NCBI GenBank assembly: GCA_023443765.1
Contig: JAEZTA010000026.1
Coordinates: 1 to 23,473 of the forward strand
Direction: 5' to 3'
Source: Bacteroidota bacterium
GTDB lineage: Bacteria > Bacteroidota > Bacteroidia > Bacteroidales > Rikenellaceae
DNA length: 23,473 bases
Shown here: positions 15,012-21,786 of the stretch, piece after piece
Position numbering within the stretch: position 1 is the stretch's first letter
How the letters are laid out: every line of letters begins with the position of its first letter
Notes under the pieces: generated by a model
Databases searched by the model: none
What the model was told of the DNA's origin: nothing
The model's input: only the letters and a program-made list of their open reading frames with translations
Translations under genes and position numbers: made by a program

Positions 15012-15455
15012 ATGAAAAAGCTCACGATTATTTTCGCTTCCCTGGCCATCATGGCCGCTTCGGTTCCCGCTTTCGCCGGTAAAGACCGGATGATCACCGT
15101 CGCCGAACTTCCCGCTGCCTCGCAGCAGTTCGTCAAGACGCACTTTACGGGCGTCGAGGTTTCCTACGCCAAGGTCGACGAGGAGATGTTCAGCAAGGAT
15201 TACAAAGTGGTCTTCGTCAACGGTGCGAAGGTCGAGTTCGCCAAGGACGGGCAGTGGACGGAGGTTGAATGCAAGTACGGCGAGGTTCCCGCAGCAATCG
15301 TTCCGCAGGAAATCCGCAACTACGTCGCCAAGAACTTCGCAGGCCGCAAGATCGTCTCGATCGACCGCGACACCCGCGACTACGAAGTGAAGCTCGACAA
15401 CGGTCTCGAACTGAAATTCGACCTCAAATTCCGTCTGATCGAGATCGACGACTGA
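15012..15455 (+). CDS. Secreted PepSY-like (DUF2874-type) protein
   Basis: A 147-residue exported protein. I chose the ATG at 15012, which begins a clean signal peptide MKKLTIIFASLA with cleavage after AFA; an ATG at 14985 in frame lies at the predicted transcript start and would only lengthen the N-terminus. The mature part has two tandem units of the PepSY-like type: LPAASQQFVKTHFTG...KVVFVNGAKVEFAKDGQW and VPQEIRNYVAKNFAG...YEVKLDNGLELKFD. Such proteins are periplasmic, of unclear function, and in Bacteroidetes often lie beside two-component systems. The shared promoter boxes make it the likely output, and perhaps a feedback modulator, of the regulator encoded upstream. Confidence 0.88.
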   Translation: MKKLTIIFASLAIMAASVPAFAGKDRMITVAELPAASQQFVKTHFTGVEVSYAKVDEEMFSKDYKVVFVNGAKVEFAKDGQWTEVECKYGEVPAAIVPQEIRNYVAKNFAGRKIVSIDRDTRDYEVKLDNGLELKFDLKFRLIEIDD

Positions 15456-15470
15456 TCTGCATCCGACTGA

Positions 15471-15522
15471 CTGCCAGCGGCGGCGCATGACCCAACAGGT
15501 TGTGCGCCGCTGCTGTTGGCAG
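15471..15522 (+). terminator. Long GC-rich hairpin after the PepSY gene
   Basis: CTGC plus CAGCGGCGGCGCA (15471-15487) pairs with TGCGCCGCTGCTG plus GCAG (15503-15522): 17 pairs, including one G-T, with a 3-nt bulge. It probably marks the transcript end or protects the 3' end from decay. No T tract follows, so it is not a standard intrinsic terminator. Confidence 0.5.
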
Positions 15523-15557
15523 ATATAATGCAGGATTATTCAAGTATAAAATAATAT

Positions 15558-15606
15558 GATAGCTATTCTGATACAAATCACGATAAACTATTGTATATTT
15601 GTATCA
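15558..15606 (+). promoter_or_regulatory. Ferritin promoter with operator-like inverted repeat
   Basis: The -7 box TATATTTG (15594-15601) is perfect. A perfect 10-bp inverted repeat, TGATACAAAT (15569-15578) and ATTTGTATCA (15597-15606), overlaps the core promoter with an 18-bp gap. GATA also repeats at 15558, 15570 and 15582, exactly 12 bases apart. This strongly suggests binding by a regulator. Iron- or peroxide-responsive proteins (Fur, PerR, OxyR) are the natural candidates for a ferritin gene, but the sequence matches none of their standard boxes. Confidence 0.6.
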
Positions 15607-15644
15607 CAAACGATAATTAACTGCAAACTTAAAACAATACCGTT

Positions 15645-16169
15645 ATGTTAAGCAAGAAACTGCACGAAGCGCTCAATGCGCAGATCAATGCCGAGCTCTG
15701 GTCGGCTTATCTCTATCTTTCGATGTCGATGGACGCCGAGGCCAAAGGGCTGAAAGGCGTTGCCAATTGGTTCTACGTTCAGTTCCAGGAGGAGCAGGAC
15801 CACGCGCGCATCTTCATGAACTACATCCTCTCTCGCGATGCCGAAGTGAAGCTGCTTCCCATCGAGGAGGTGCGCACCAAGTGGGCTTCGCCGCTGGAGA
15901 TGTTCCAGGACACGCTGGAGCACGAGAAGGTCGTAACGTCGATGATCAACAACCTGGCCGCCATTGCTGCCGAGGATAAGGATTACGCTTCGTCGAACAT
16001 GCTCATCTGGTTCGTCGACGAGCAGGTCGAGGAGGAGGAGTCGGCACGCGACATGATCACCGCCTGCGAGGCTGTCGAGGGCAACAAGTTCGGGCTTTAC
16101 ATGCTCGACAAGGAGTTGGCCGCCCGCACCTATGCGCAGGCTTCGCCCCTGGCGAACGCAAACGCCTAA
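15645..16169 (+). CDS. ftnA: Ferritin
   Basis: A 174-residue bacterial non-heme ferritin that oxidises Fe(II) and stores it as a mineral in a 24-subunit shell in the cytosol. The ferroxidase ligands are all present: Glu17, Tyr24, Glu50, His53, Glu94, Gln127 and Glu130. The methionine seen in bacterioferritin haem binding is not expected here, and the length fits FtnA. It forms its own transcription unit with an AT-rich, operator-like promoter and a strong terminator. In anaerobic Bacteroidales the homologous gene responds to iron and oxygen stress (known for B. fragilis), so similar control is likely. Confidence 0.97.
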   Translation: MLSKKLHEALNAQINAELWSAYLYLSMSMDAEAKGLKGVANWFYVQFQEEQDHARIFMNYILSRDAEVKLLPIEEVRTKWASPLEMFQDTLEHEKVVTSMINNLAAIAAEDKDYASSNMLIWFVDEQVEEEESARDMITACEAVEGNKFGLYMLDKELAARTYAQASPLANANA

Positions 16170-16201
16170 GTAAAAGTTTTTGTCATAGTTTTTAGTAGGG
16201 T

Positions 16202-16231
16202 CCGGCTTCCGCGAGGAGGCCGGGCTTTTTT
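16202..16231 (+). terminator. Intrinsic terminator of ferritin
   Basis: CCGGCTTCC (16202-16210) pairs with GGAGGCCGG (16215-16223), with one G-T pair, loop GCGA, then GC and six T. Confidence 0.93.
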
Positions 16232-16251
16232 GCGTTCCCGGGCCCGGGGAT

Positions 16252-16281
16252 TTTGCAGGATTGGGTTTTATGCTATCTTTG
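16252..16281 (+). promoter_or_regulatory. Promoter of the TIGR04076 gene
   Basis: TTTG (16252-16255), an 18-bp spacer and TATCTTTG (16274-16281) match the consensus perfectly. The predicted leader to the ATG at 16300 is about 12 nt. Confidence 0.86.
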
Positions 16282-16299
16282 TCCTTAAATCAGACTGTT

Positions 16300-16638
16300 A
16301 TGAAACGCTGTAAAATCACGATCCTCAAGACCATGCTCAACGAGGACCTCGCCAAAGAGTACGCTGCTCCCGGCTTCGGCCGCTGCCCGATGATGCGCGA
16401 AGGGCAGGTCTTCTATGCCGATTACGCCAAGCCCGAGGGGTTCTGCGACGAGGCCTGGAAGGCGGTCTACCAGTATGTGTTCGCACTGTCGCACGGCGCG
16501 GGCAAGTTCTATTACGGCGACTGGATCGACAAGGAGGGCGTGGCCATCTGCTCGTGCAACGACGGCCTGCGGCCCGTGATCATGAAGATCGAACGCACCG
16601 ACGAGGAGTCGACGATCAGCTACGAGCCGGTGCGCTGA
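16300..16638 (+). CDS. TIGR04076 family protein
   Basis: A 112-residue protein of the TIGR04076 family, function unknown. The start at 16300 (MKRCKITILK) follows a perfect promoter by under 20 bases; an upstream in-frame start at 16261 would lie before the -7 box and is rejected. Typical features are CKITILK at the start, GRCPMMREGQ (about 27-36), EGFCDEAW and the C-terminal ICSCNDGLRPVIMKIER (about 85-101). The conserved cysteines suggest metal binding or redox function, but none is established. It converges on the DUF5131 gene with only four bases between the stops and no visible terminator. Confidence 0.86.
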   Translation: MKRCKITILKTMLNEDLAKEYAAPGFGRCPMMREGQVFYADYAKPEGFCDEAWKAVYQYVFALSHGAGKFYYGDWIDKEGVAICSCNDGLRPVIMKIERTDEESTISYEPVR

Positions 16639-16642
16639 CCCC

Positions 16643-17368
16643 TCAGCGTTTCAGGTTGTAGTCGATGCCTGCCTTGCGGGCCTGTGCGTGCTGGTGGTAG
16701 CGGCGGATGCGGTAGAGGTGTCCGTCTTTGATCAACCGCGCCCCGGTCTGGTGGAAGCAGAATGAAATGCCCGCTGCGACGCTTTGTTCGCGCAGCGCAA
16801 GTACCCATGCGTAGTCGCACGGCCGGGCCTCGTTGCCCGATTCACCCCCGACCGAGACCTCTTCGATGGCGGGGGAGAGGTATTGTGCAATGTCGAGCGG
16901 CCCGAGCAGCGGGGCGCAGATGATGATCCGGTGGCGGATCGGGGTTTCGAGGAACAGCGGCAGCCGGAAGTCGGCCATCGCCTGGTTTTCGACCGTGCAG
17001 CCGATAATCACATTCTCATAGCCGTCGCCCCAGTCGGGCGGCAGGACTTCGCGGAGGCGGTGGATGCGTTTGGTGAAGAACATGAACCGCAGGTCGCTGC
17101 GCATGCGCATCATCTCCCACGCTTCGGCGCGCCAGGCGTCGGCCTTCTCCACGAGAAAATCCGAAGTGAAACAGGTGTAGACCATTTCCCCGGCGGGGAC
17201 TTTGAACCGTCCGTCGCGGCTGCGGCGTACCGGGAGGTTGAACGCTATCGTCTGCCGCACCTCGCGGCTGTCCTTGTCGTGCTGCCCGTCCTGCCGGTAG
17301 ACATAGCAGTGGCGACAGCCTTCGCTGATCTTGCGGCATCCGTGCCAGGGGTTCCACGAAACGGACAT
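16643..17368 (-). CDS. DUF5131 (phage Gp37/Gp68-like) protein
   Basis: A 241-residue DUF5131 protein. The N-terminus has SWNPWHGCRKISEGCRHCY, with Cys11, Cys18 and Cys21. This three-Cys pattern resembles an iron-sulfur site of the radical-SAM type, though the spacing is not the classic CxxxCxxC. Other family landmarks are FTSDFL (near 67-72), FFTKRIHRL (near 96-104) and VSVGGESGNEARPCDYAW (near 171-188). The family occurs in phages and in bacteria and its reaction is not established. It lies 40 bases behind the GNAT gene on the same strand, so it may be the last gene of that operon. Confidence 0.88.
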   Translation of the reverse strand: MSVSWNPWHGCRKISEGCRHCYVYRQDGQHDKDSREVRQTIAFNLPVRRSRDGRFKVPAGEMVYTCFTSDFLVEKADAWRAEAWEMMRMRSDLRFMFFTKRIHRLREVLPPDWGDGYENVIIGCTVENQAMADFRLPLFLETPIRHRIIICAPLLGPLDIAQYLSPAIEEVSVGGESGNEARPCDYAWVLALREQSVAAGISFCFHQTGARLIKDGHLYRIRRYHQHAQARKAGIDYNLKR

Positions 17369-17408
17369 TTTCGGAGGTCGTTTAAGACGTTAAATCGGGA
17401 ACCTTATT

Positions 17409-17858
17409 TCACAACTCCATGCGTAACCGAACCATGTGGCGGCACTCCAGCCCGTTCTCGAAGATGGGGGCGGGATAGTGTTTGCGGAAATAATCCGTGT
17501 CGACGCCGCAGCGGACGAATCCGCAGCGCTCGTAGAGGGCGATCTGCCCGATGCCGATGTCTCCGGTGCCGATTTCGAGCAGATGGAATCCCGCTTTGCG
17601 GGCTGTTTCGACGGCGTGGCGAAGCAGGGCCGTAGCGATGCCCTGCCGCTGGCGGTCGGGCACGACGGCGATGTTCACAACCTCGGCCGTGAAGGGGCGC
17701 GTGTGGAGCAGGACGTACTGTCCGACGATCTGCCCGTTGTCGTAGGCTGCGTAGCATGTTCCGCGGTCGATATAGTCGGCCACCGAGGCTTCCGATTCGT
17801 CGGCCAGCAACAGCAGTTCGTGCGAAGGTGTTTCTGGGATGCGGATTTCCGGGATCAT
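17409..17858 (-). CDS. GNAT-family N-acetyltransferase
   Basis: A 149-residue GNAT enzyme that transfers an acetyl group from acetyl-CoA to an amine. The acetyl-CoA loop is in motif A, VNIAVVPDRQRQGIATALL (about 62-80), followed by a helix and LLEIGTGDIG. ALYERCGF (near 106-113) is the common C-terminal motif. The overall layout resembles small stand-alone acetyltransferases of unknown substrate. The ATG at 17858 overlaps the stop of the DedA-like gene by four bases (ATGA), so the two are translationally coupled. A longer open frame upstream in the same frame is shadow over that gene. Confidence 0.88.
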   Translation of the reverse strand: MIPEIRIPETPSHELLLLADESEASVADYIDRGTCYAAYDNGQIVGQYVLLHTRPFTAEVVNIAVVPDRQRQGIATALLRHAVETARKAGFHLLEIGTGDIGIGQIALYERCGFVRCGVDTDYFRKHYPAPIFENGLECRHMVRLRMEL

Positions 17859-18316
17859 TGGAAGAGGGATATGGCGCCTTCGAAGGTCGCCAGTATGACA
17901 ATATAACGTACGGTTTTGCCTGCGAGCATCGAACCGCTCGTCAGCCAGATGTTGCTGCGCATCAGCCCCAGCACGATGGCGATGGCTTCGCCGATGGTGG
18001 GCAGGAAGGCGAAAAAGGCCATCAGCGCCCCGCGTCCGGCGAGGAACTTCCGGGCCCGGGCCAGCTGGCGGGTTGAAACACCGAGTTTGGTGATCCACTC
18101 GGTCTTGCCCAATGAGCCGATCCAGTAGCAGGTCATGCCGCCCAGCGTGTTGCCCAGCGAGGCTGCAATGACGCATCCCACCGGGTCGAGCCCCATGCGC
18201 ACGAGGACGATCATCACCGCCTCGGAACTGAACGGCAGGATGCTTCCGGCCACCAGCGCCGAGATAAAGAGGCCCCAGTAGCCCCAGTCGATGAAAAATT
18301 GGGTGATCGCTTCCAT
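17855..18316 (-). CDS. YqaA-like VTT/DedA-family membrane protein
   Basis: A 153-residue inner-membrane protein of the VTT/DedA superfamily, YqaA branch. Landmarks are GSILPFSSEAVMI near the first membrane segment (about 24-36), the SLGNTLGGMTCYWIG segment (about 53-67) and FFAFLPTIGEAIAIVLG (about 101-117), which corresponds to the family's re-entrant loop. DedA-type proteins have been linked to lipid-carrier recycling and envelope homeostasis; the function of the YqaA branch is unknown. It is first in a likely operon with the GNAT and DUF5131 genes. A -7 box (TATCTTTG, minus strand, 18361-18354) lies about 38 bases upstream. Confidence 0.88.
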   Translation of the reverse strand: MEAITQFFIDWGYWGLFISALVAGSILPFSSEAVMIVLVRMGLDPVGCVIAASLGNTLGGMTCYWIGSLGKTEWITKLGVSTRQLARARKFLAGRGALMAFFAFLPTIGEAIAIVLGLMRSNIWLTSGSMLAGKTVRYIVILATFEGAISLFQ

Positions 18317-18353
18317 AGTCTGTCAGCACGGGCTTTTTGTCGGCCTGTGCAGA

Positions 18354-18361
18354 CAAAGATA
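18354..18361 (-). promoter_or_regulatory. -7 box of the DedA-GNAT-DUF5131 operon
   Basis: The minus strand reads TATCTTTG, a perfect -7 box, with a leader of about 30 nt to the ATG at 18316. No TTTG was found at the -33 distance. Confidence 0.55.
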
Positions 18362-18377
18362 GCGATTTTTTCGGTTA

Positions 18378-18635
18378 TCAGGCCTCCCCGGCCCAACCGC
18401 GGATTACGCGGCTGCGGACCTCGACGCCGAATTCGCGGGCGCGGGCGAGGATGCGGCACGCCAGGGCGGCTTTTTTGTCGTCGGGAGCGTAGCGGAAATA
18501 GGCCTCCGCCGCACGGACATGCGCCGCATCGACGAGCGGGAATTCGCGGGTTTCGGGGATTCCGAACGCCGAGTCGGGTAGTTCGTGGCGTTCTTCGGCG
18601 GTGAGATGGTCGGAGGGGGTGGTTTTAGTGGTCAT
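18378..18635 (-). CDS. Small hypothetical protein
   Basis: An 85-residue protein starting at ATG 18635 (MTTKTTPSDHLTAEERHELP). It has no signal peptide or membrane segment. The middle segment LPDSAFGIPETREFPLVDAAHVRAAEAYF followed by KKAALACRILARARE looks like the short 'LPDSAFALP...YPIHD..HARNAL..' proteins often annotated near phage or head-protease genes (DUF6582-like); this is from memory and not certain. There is no phage gene nearby. The frame is open upstream to 18803, but that part has no good start. No promoter box was identified, and the DedA gene follows on the same strand after its own -7 box. Confidence 0.6.
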   Translation of the reverse strand: MTTKTTPSDHLTAEERHELPDSAFGIPETREFPLVDAAHVRAAEAYFRYAPDDKKAALACRILARAREFGVEVRSRVIRGWAGEA

Positions 18636-18812
18636 GGCATTCGGTTTTTCTGTTTGGGGCGGCAAAATCCGGGCCAGCGGAAATCTGGAATCCGCTAAAA
18701 AGGGATTCATTTCGGCCCACCTTTCCGGCTTTTGCCCAGATGCCCTCTGAAGGCCGTTTAGAGCCTGTATTGCAGAAAAATCAAAGAATAAATTGAAAAT
18801 CATCTCCTTTTC
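18636..18812. other. Gene-free stretch with one inverted repeat
   Basis: Between the small minus-strand gene and the LruC promoter I see no gene. An inverted repeat AGCGGA (18676-18681) / TCCGCT (18691-18696) lies in the upstream region of the minus-strand gene. The stretch becomes AT-rich past about 18770. No consensus promoter was found for the minus-strand gene. Confidence 0.5.
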
Positions 18813-18844
18813 TTAGGGCATAGCAGAATAATTGCTTATATTTG
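18813..18844 (+). promoter_or_regulatory. Promoter of the LruC lipoprotein gene
   Basis: TTAG (18813-18816), a 20-bp spacer and TATATTTG (18837-18844): a perfect -7 box with one mismatch at -33. The leader is about 118 nt and contains a perfect hairpin TGTCCT/AGGACA (18927-18942, loop CGGT) 27 bases before the start codon. Confidence 0.7.
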
Positions 18845-18968
18845 TGCGAGCTAAAAAGTGTTGCTTTTGGGCGAAATCCGACAGATGGGCGCGGGCGGAG
18901 AAAAGATAAATTGTGGGATGCAGGCCTGTCCTCGGTAGGACATAATAATAGATGCTTAACGATTACGC

Positions 18969-20303
18969 ATGATGAAAAAACTTTTCCTGTTCTGTGCTTT
19001 GATTTCCGCAGCCCTGTTCTGGGCATGCACCAGTGGCGATAACTTCGTTCCGGAAGGCCCGGGTAAAACGCCCGAGGAGCCTGCTGTGACTCCCGAACCC
19101 GAAGTTCCCGTGGTACCCGCCGGGTTCGGCTGGTCGACCGAGGCCAGTGTGAACCTGACCCTCGAATCGCCTGTCGAGACCTATGTTTCGGTTTACTCCG
19201 AGGAGGATTGCAAGGAGAACTCGCTGCTTGTGGAGAATGCACTCCTGGCGTCGGGCGAGGCCCGTACGTTCGCGATGGCTGTTCCCGCAGGCGCTGAGAA
19301 ACTGTATGTGAAATATCCCGCCGCTTCGGGTTCCGACGGCGTCGTAGCGTTGGCTGTGGATTCGGCAGACGGCGAGGCCGATGTGGATTACAAATTCCCG
19401 ATCGACGCCGTTCATTCGGTTTATCAGAAGGTCGAAAACTATCAGTATTACTACAACTCGGGCGTTATCATGGTCGAAGACATGTGGCCCGACTTCGCGG
19501 CATCGGACGCCGATTTCAACGACCTCGTGGTGGAATACGACCTCAAGACGGTCGAGTGCACCACGCCGGCCCTGCTTCCTGCGCACGGCTATAAGGAGGG
19601 TCTTATCGTTACGCTCGACATTCGCGGCGTAGGCAGCAGCCACACCAAGAAAGCCGGCCTGCAACTGGATTTCGATACGTCGCTCATCAAGAGTGTTGAG
19701 GCTATCGTTTACAAGAAAGAGGGTCAGGGCGTGATGTCCGAAATCAAGGACAACAGCTTCACCATCGACGTAGATACGAGCCGGCCGGACAAGGTGCTGA
19801 TCCTGTTCGACGGACTGGACAACCTGGTTCAGGGCGAGCACTACCAGACGACCAAGGGTAAGATCGAAGTCGGTAAGCCGATGATTCGCGCCTATGTCAA
19901 GCTCTCGGGTGTTCCCGACCGTTCGAAGCTCACCGGCGAGGAGAGCCGCAGGCAGGCCCAGGCCTTCCGCGACGTGACCTCCTACCCGCAGAAGCACGAT
20001 TTCTTCATGGTGCTCAAGTCGGCATACGGTTCGGCTGAGATTCACCAGAAGGGGTTTGCCCCGAGCTATCGTTACAAGAACTACGAGGCCGACAGCAAGG
20101 GCCTGATGTCGGGCGTGCCCTATTGCAGCAAGAACAACGATGTCTGGGTACTGCGTCTGCCCGTCGGCACGCCCCATGTCTACGACCGCGTGAGCATCTT
20201 CTCGGCTTATCCCGACCTCAAGGCGTGGATCGAAAGCAACGGCACGCAGAAGCGTAACTGGTATAAGAATTACGATCACGATCTGGTTCCGCGCTACTGG
20301 TAA
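18969..20303 (+). CDS. LruC-domain lipoprotein
   Basis: A 444-residue lipoprotein. MMKKLFLF, a hydrophobic core and the lipobox LFWAC (Cys20) mark the start. A Pro/Glu-rich linker (31-50) follows, the type of spacer that carries surface lipoproteins away from the membrane. The LruC-domain landmark MWPDF...SDADFNDLVVEYD is at 172-191; the alternating Asp residues suggest a Ca-binding loop (inference). The C-terminal half, about 195-444, fits the DUF4842 domain found with LruC and ends in a Tyr/Trp-rich tail. The ligand is unknown. The gene is alone with its own promoter and terminator. Confidence 0.88.
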   Translation: MMKKLFLFCALISAALFWACTSGDNFVPEGPGKTPEEPAVTPEPEVPVVPAGFGWSTEASVNLTLESPVETYVSVYSEEDCKENSLLVENALLASGEARTFAMAVPAGAEKLYVKYPAASGSDGVVALAVDSADGEADVDYKFPIDAVHSVYQKVENYQYYYNSGVIMVEDMWPDFAASDADFNDLVVEYDLKTVECTTPALLPAHGYKEGLIVTLDIRGVGSSHTKKAGLQLDFDTSLIKSVEAIVYKKEGQGVMSEIKDNSFTIDVDTSRPDKVLILFDGLDNLVQGEHYQTTKGKIEVGKPMIRAYVKLSGVPDRSKLTGEESRRQAQAFRDVTSYPQKHDFFMVLKSAYGSAEIHQKGFAPSYRYKNYEADSKGLMSGVPYCSKNNDVWVLRLPVGTPHVYDRVSIFSAYPDLKAWIESNGTQKRNWYKNYDHDLVPRYW

Positions 20304-20322
20304 GCGGACCGCGACAAATAAT

Positions 20323-20353
20323 AAAGCCTGCATCTTTCGGTGCAGGCTTTTTT
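20323..20353 (+). terminator. Intrinsic terminator of the LruC gene
   Basis: AAAGCCTGCA (20323-20332) pairs perfectly with TGCAGGCTTT (20341-20350), then more T. On the minus strand the same stem is followed by TTTATTATTT, so it may also stop the convergent yjbQ operon. Confidence 0.93.
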
Positions 20354-20367
20354 GTATCCGGGCGTGG

Positions 20368-20778
20368 CTATCCGATGACCGTTGCCACGATCCGGCGGCC
20401 TGAGGCGCGGTTGCGGAACTCACAGAGGTAGATGCCCTGCCACGTTCCCAGCCCCGGACGGCCTCCGACGATCGGGATGGTGAGTTCAACACCCGTGAGG
20501 GTCGATTTGGCGTGCGCCGGCATGTCGTCGTCGCCCTCGACGGTGTGCGTGTAGTAGCCTTCGCGTTCGCGGACCAGCCGGTCGAAAATCGCCGCGAGAT
20601 CCTGCTGTACATCGGGGTCGGCATTTTCGTTGATCGAAAGTCCGGCCGAGGTGTGACGGATGAAGAGGTGCAGCAGACCTGCCTCGGGCAGCGGCGGCAG
20701 GTTACGCACGATTTCGTCGGTTACGAGGTGGAAGCCCCGGCTTCGCGGGCGGAGCGTAAATTCGTGTTGAAGTACCAT
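20368..20778 (-). CDS. yjbQ: YjbQ family (UPF0047) protein
   Basis: A 136-residue YjbQ/UPF0047 protein, usual length for the family. HTSAGLSINENAD (42-54), the DDDMPAHAKSTL segment with His89, and GLGTWQGIYLCEFR (109-122) are the conserved active-site-like regions. The family is often annotated 'secondary thiamine-phosphate synthase' because E. coli YjbQ shows weak activity of that kind; its true role is unsettled. It is the last gene of the minus-strand set with DoxX and TIGR03987, 19 bases behind DoxX. No thiamine gene is nearby. Confidence 0.93.
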   Translation of the reverse strand: MVLQHEFTLRPRSRGFHLVTDEIVRNLPPLPEAGLLHLFIRHTSAGLSINENADPDVQQDLAAIFDRLVREREGYYTHTVEGDDDMPAHAKSTLTGVELTIPIVGGRPGLGTWQGIYLCEFRNRASGRRIVATVIG

Positions 20779-20797
20779 ACTGTCGGGAATTTCAGCT

Positions 20798-21223
20798 TTA
20801 AAGGCGTCGCGCGATCAGGTTATCGACGGCGTAGCGTCCCGGCCCTGCGAGCCAGAGCAGCACGAACGCCGCGAGGTAGAGCATGGCCAGCTCGCGTACG
20901 GCGAACGGATCGCCCTGGTGGACCGAAAAGAAGGCGATGCACATGGTGAAGATCATCGGGATCAGTGCCAGCCGGTAGAGCGTTCCGGTGATGAATCCCA
21001 GCGAGCAGATCACCTCGGCGAAGATCGCCAGCAGCAGCGACGTGTGGCTCCCGATGCCCAGCGGATCGGGGAAGGTCGCGGAGAGCGTGTCGAAATTCTG
21101 CCATTTGGCAATGCCGTGGGTCATCATCAGCGCGCCGAAGACGATGCGGGCCGCAAGTAGCAGCCACGAAGCCCCGGCGCCGGCGGGTGCTGCGGGAAAG
21201 AGAAGTCGGAGGATTGCAGTCAT
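20798..21223 (-). CDS. DoxX family membrane protein
   Basis: A 141-residue inner-membrane protein of the DoxX family. About four hydrophobic segments are visible (near 19-38, 62-82, 84-100 and 110-128), with the family motif ARIVFGALMMTHGIAK (about 25-40). Members are linked to quinol or thiosulfate redox chemistry in some organisms, but most, as here, have no assigned function. The gene lies 19 bases after TIGR03987 and 19 bases before yjbQ, all in one direction. Confidence 0.9.
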   Translation of the reverse strand: MTAILRLLFPAAPAGAGASWLLLAARIVFGALMMTHGIAKWQNFDTLSATFPDPLGIGSHTSLLLAIFAEVICSLGFITGTLYRLALIPMIFTMCIAFFSVHQGDPFAVRELAMLYLAAFVLLWLAGPGRYAVDNLIARRL

Positions 21224-21242
21224 ATCATTCTGTTTTTTGGGT

Positions 21243-21638
21243 TTAGTGCATGGTCATGCCGATGTATACGCCGATGCCGTAGGGAATCAGCCAGATGCAC
21301 CAGACGGCGACGCTGAAGCGGCTGAAGCGGCGGCGCGCCCGCTCCGATCCCCGGAAATAGGTCGCAACGGCCCACACGGCGTGGATGAGCATCAGTACGA
21401 CGGCGATGGCCCCCGTGATGGTGTGGATGCGGTCGTGGGCGTGCGTCAGGCGGGCAATGTGCTCCATGAGCGTCGTTCCGGTAATGTCGGCTGCGATGCC
21501 CAGCAGGAAAAAGACGACGTGCCACAGCCGCAGGCCATGTTGGAGCCGCTCGCCCCACACCCCGACGGTGTAGCATACGAGCGCCGAGGAGATGACGGCG
21601 ATGGCCGCTATCAGCAGGTGGATTTCGACGGTTTGCAT
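21243..21638 (-). CDS. TIGR03987 family membrane protein
   Basis: A 131-residue four-helix membrane protein of the TIGR03987 family, function unknown. I chose ATG 21638 (MQTVEIHLLI), which lies about 22 bases after the predicted transcript start; an upstream in-frame ATG would precede the promoter. Landmarks are TVGVWGERL near the end of helix 1, HVVFFLLGIAADITGTTLM (about 45-63), HTITGAIAVVLMLIHAVWA (about 76-94) and FSVAVWCIWLIPYGIGV near the C-terminus. Conserved histidines at membrane faces hint at haem or quinone contact (inference). It is the first gene of the operon with DoxX and yjbQ. Confidence 0.86.
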   Translation of the reverse strand: MQTVEIHLLIAAIAVISSALVCYTVGVWGERLQHGLRLWHVVFFLLGIAADITGTTLMEHIARLTHAHDRIHTITGAIAVVLMLIHAVWAVATYFRGSERARRRFSRFSVAVWCIWLIPYGIGVYIGMTMH

Positions 21639-21665
21639 GGCATTTTCTGTTTCGGTCTGCCACTG

Positions 21666-21696
21666 CAAATTTAATACCTTCGCGCGCATTTGCAAC
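21666..21696 (-). promoter_or_regulatory. Promoter of the TIGR03987-DoxX-yjbQ operon
   Basis: On the minus strand GTTG (21696-21693), a 19-bp spacer and TAAATTTG (21673-21666) match the consensus with one mismatch at -33. Confidence 0.72.
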
Positions 21697-21749
21697 AGCG
21701 GCGCGGTTAAACTTTTTCGTCTACCTTCCGGCTATTCGTGCAGACCCGG

Positions 21750-21781
21750 TTTGGTGCTGTGCGCGCCCTGTGCTATCTTTG
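21750..21781 (+). promoter_or_regulatory. Promoter of the Crp/Fnr-family gene
   Basis: TTTG (21750-21753), a 20-bp spacer and TATCTTTG (21774-21781) match perfectly. Only five bases separate the -7 box from the ATG at 21787, so the transcript is predicted to be leaderless or nearly so. Confidence 0.85.
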
Positions 21782-21786
21782 CAGGG

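Noticed and set aside
17859..18356. Upstream extension of the GNAT frame to a 315-codon protein
   Set aside because: The extra part lies entirely over the DedA-like gene in another frame, and the GNAT fold is complete from 17858.
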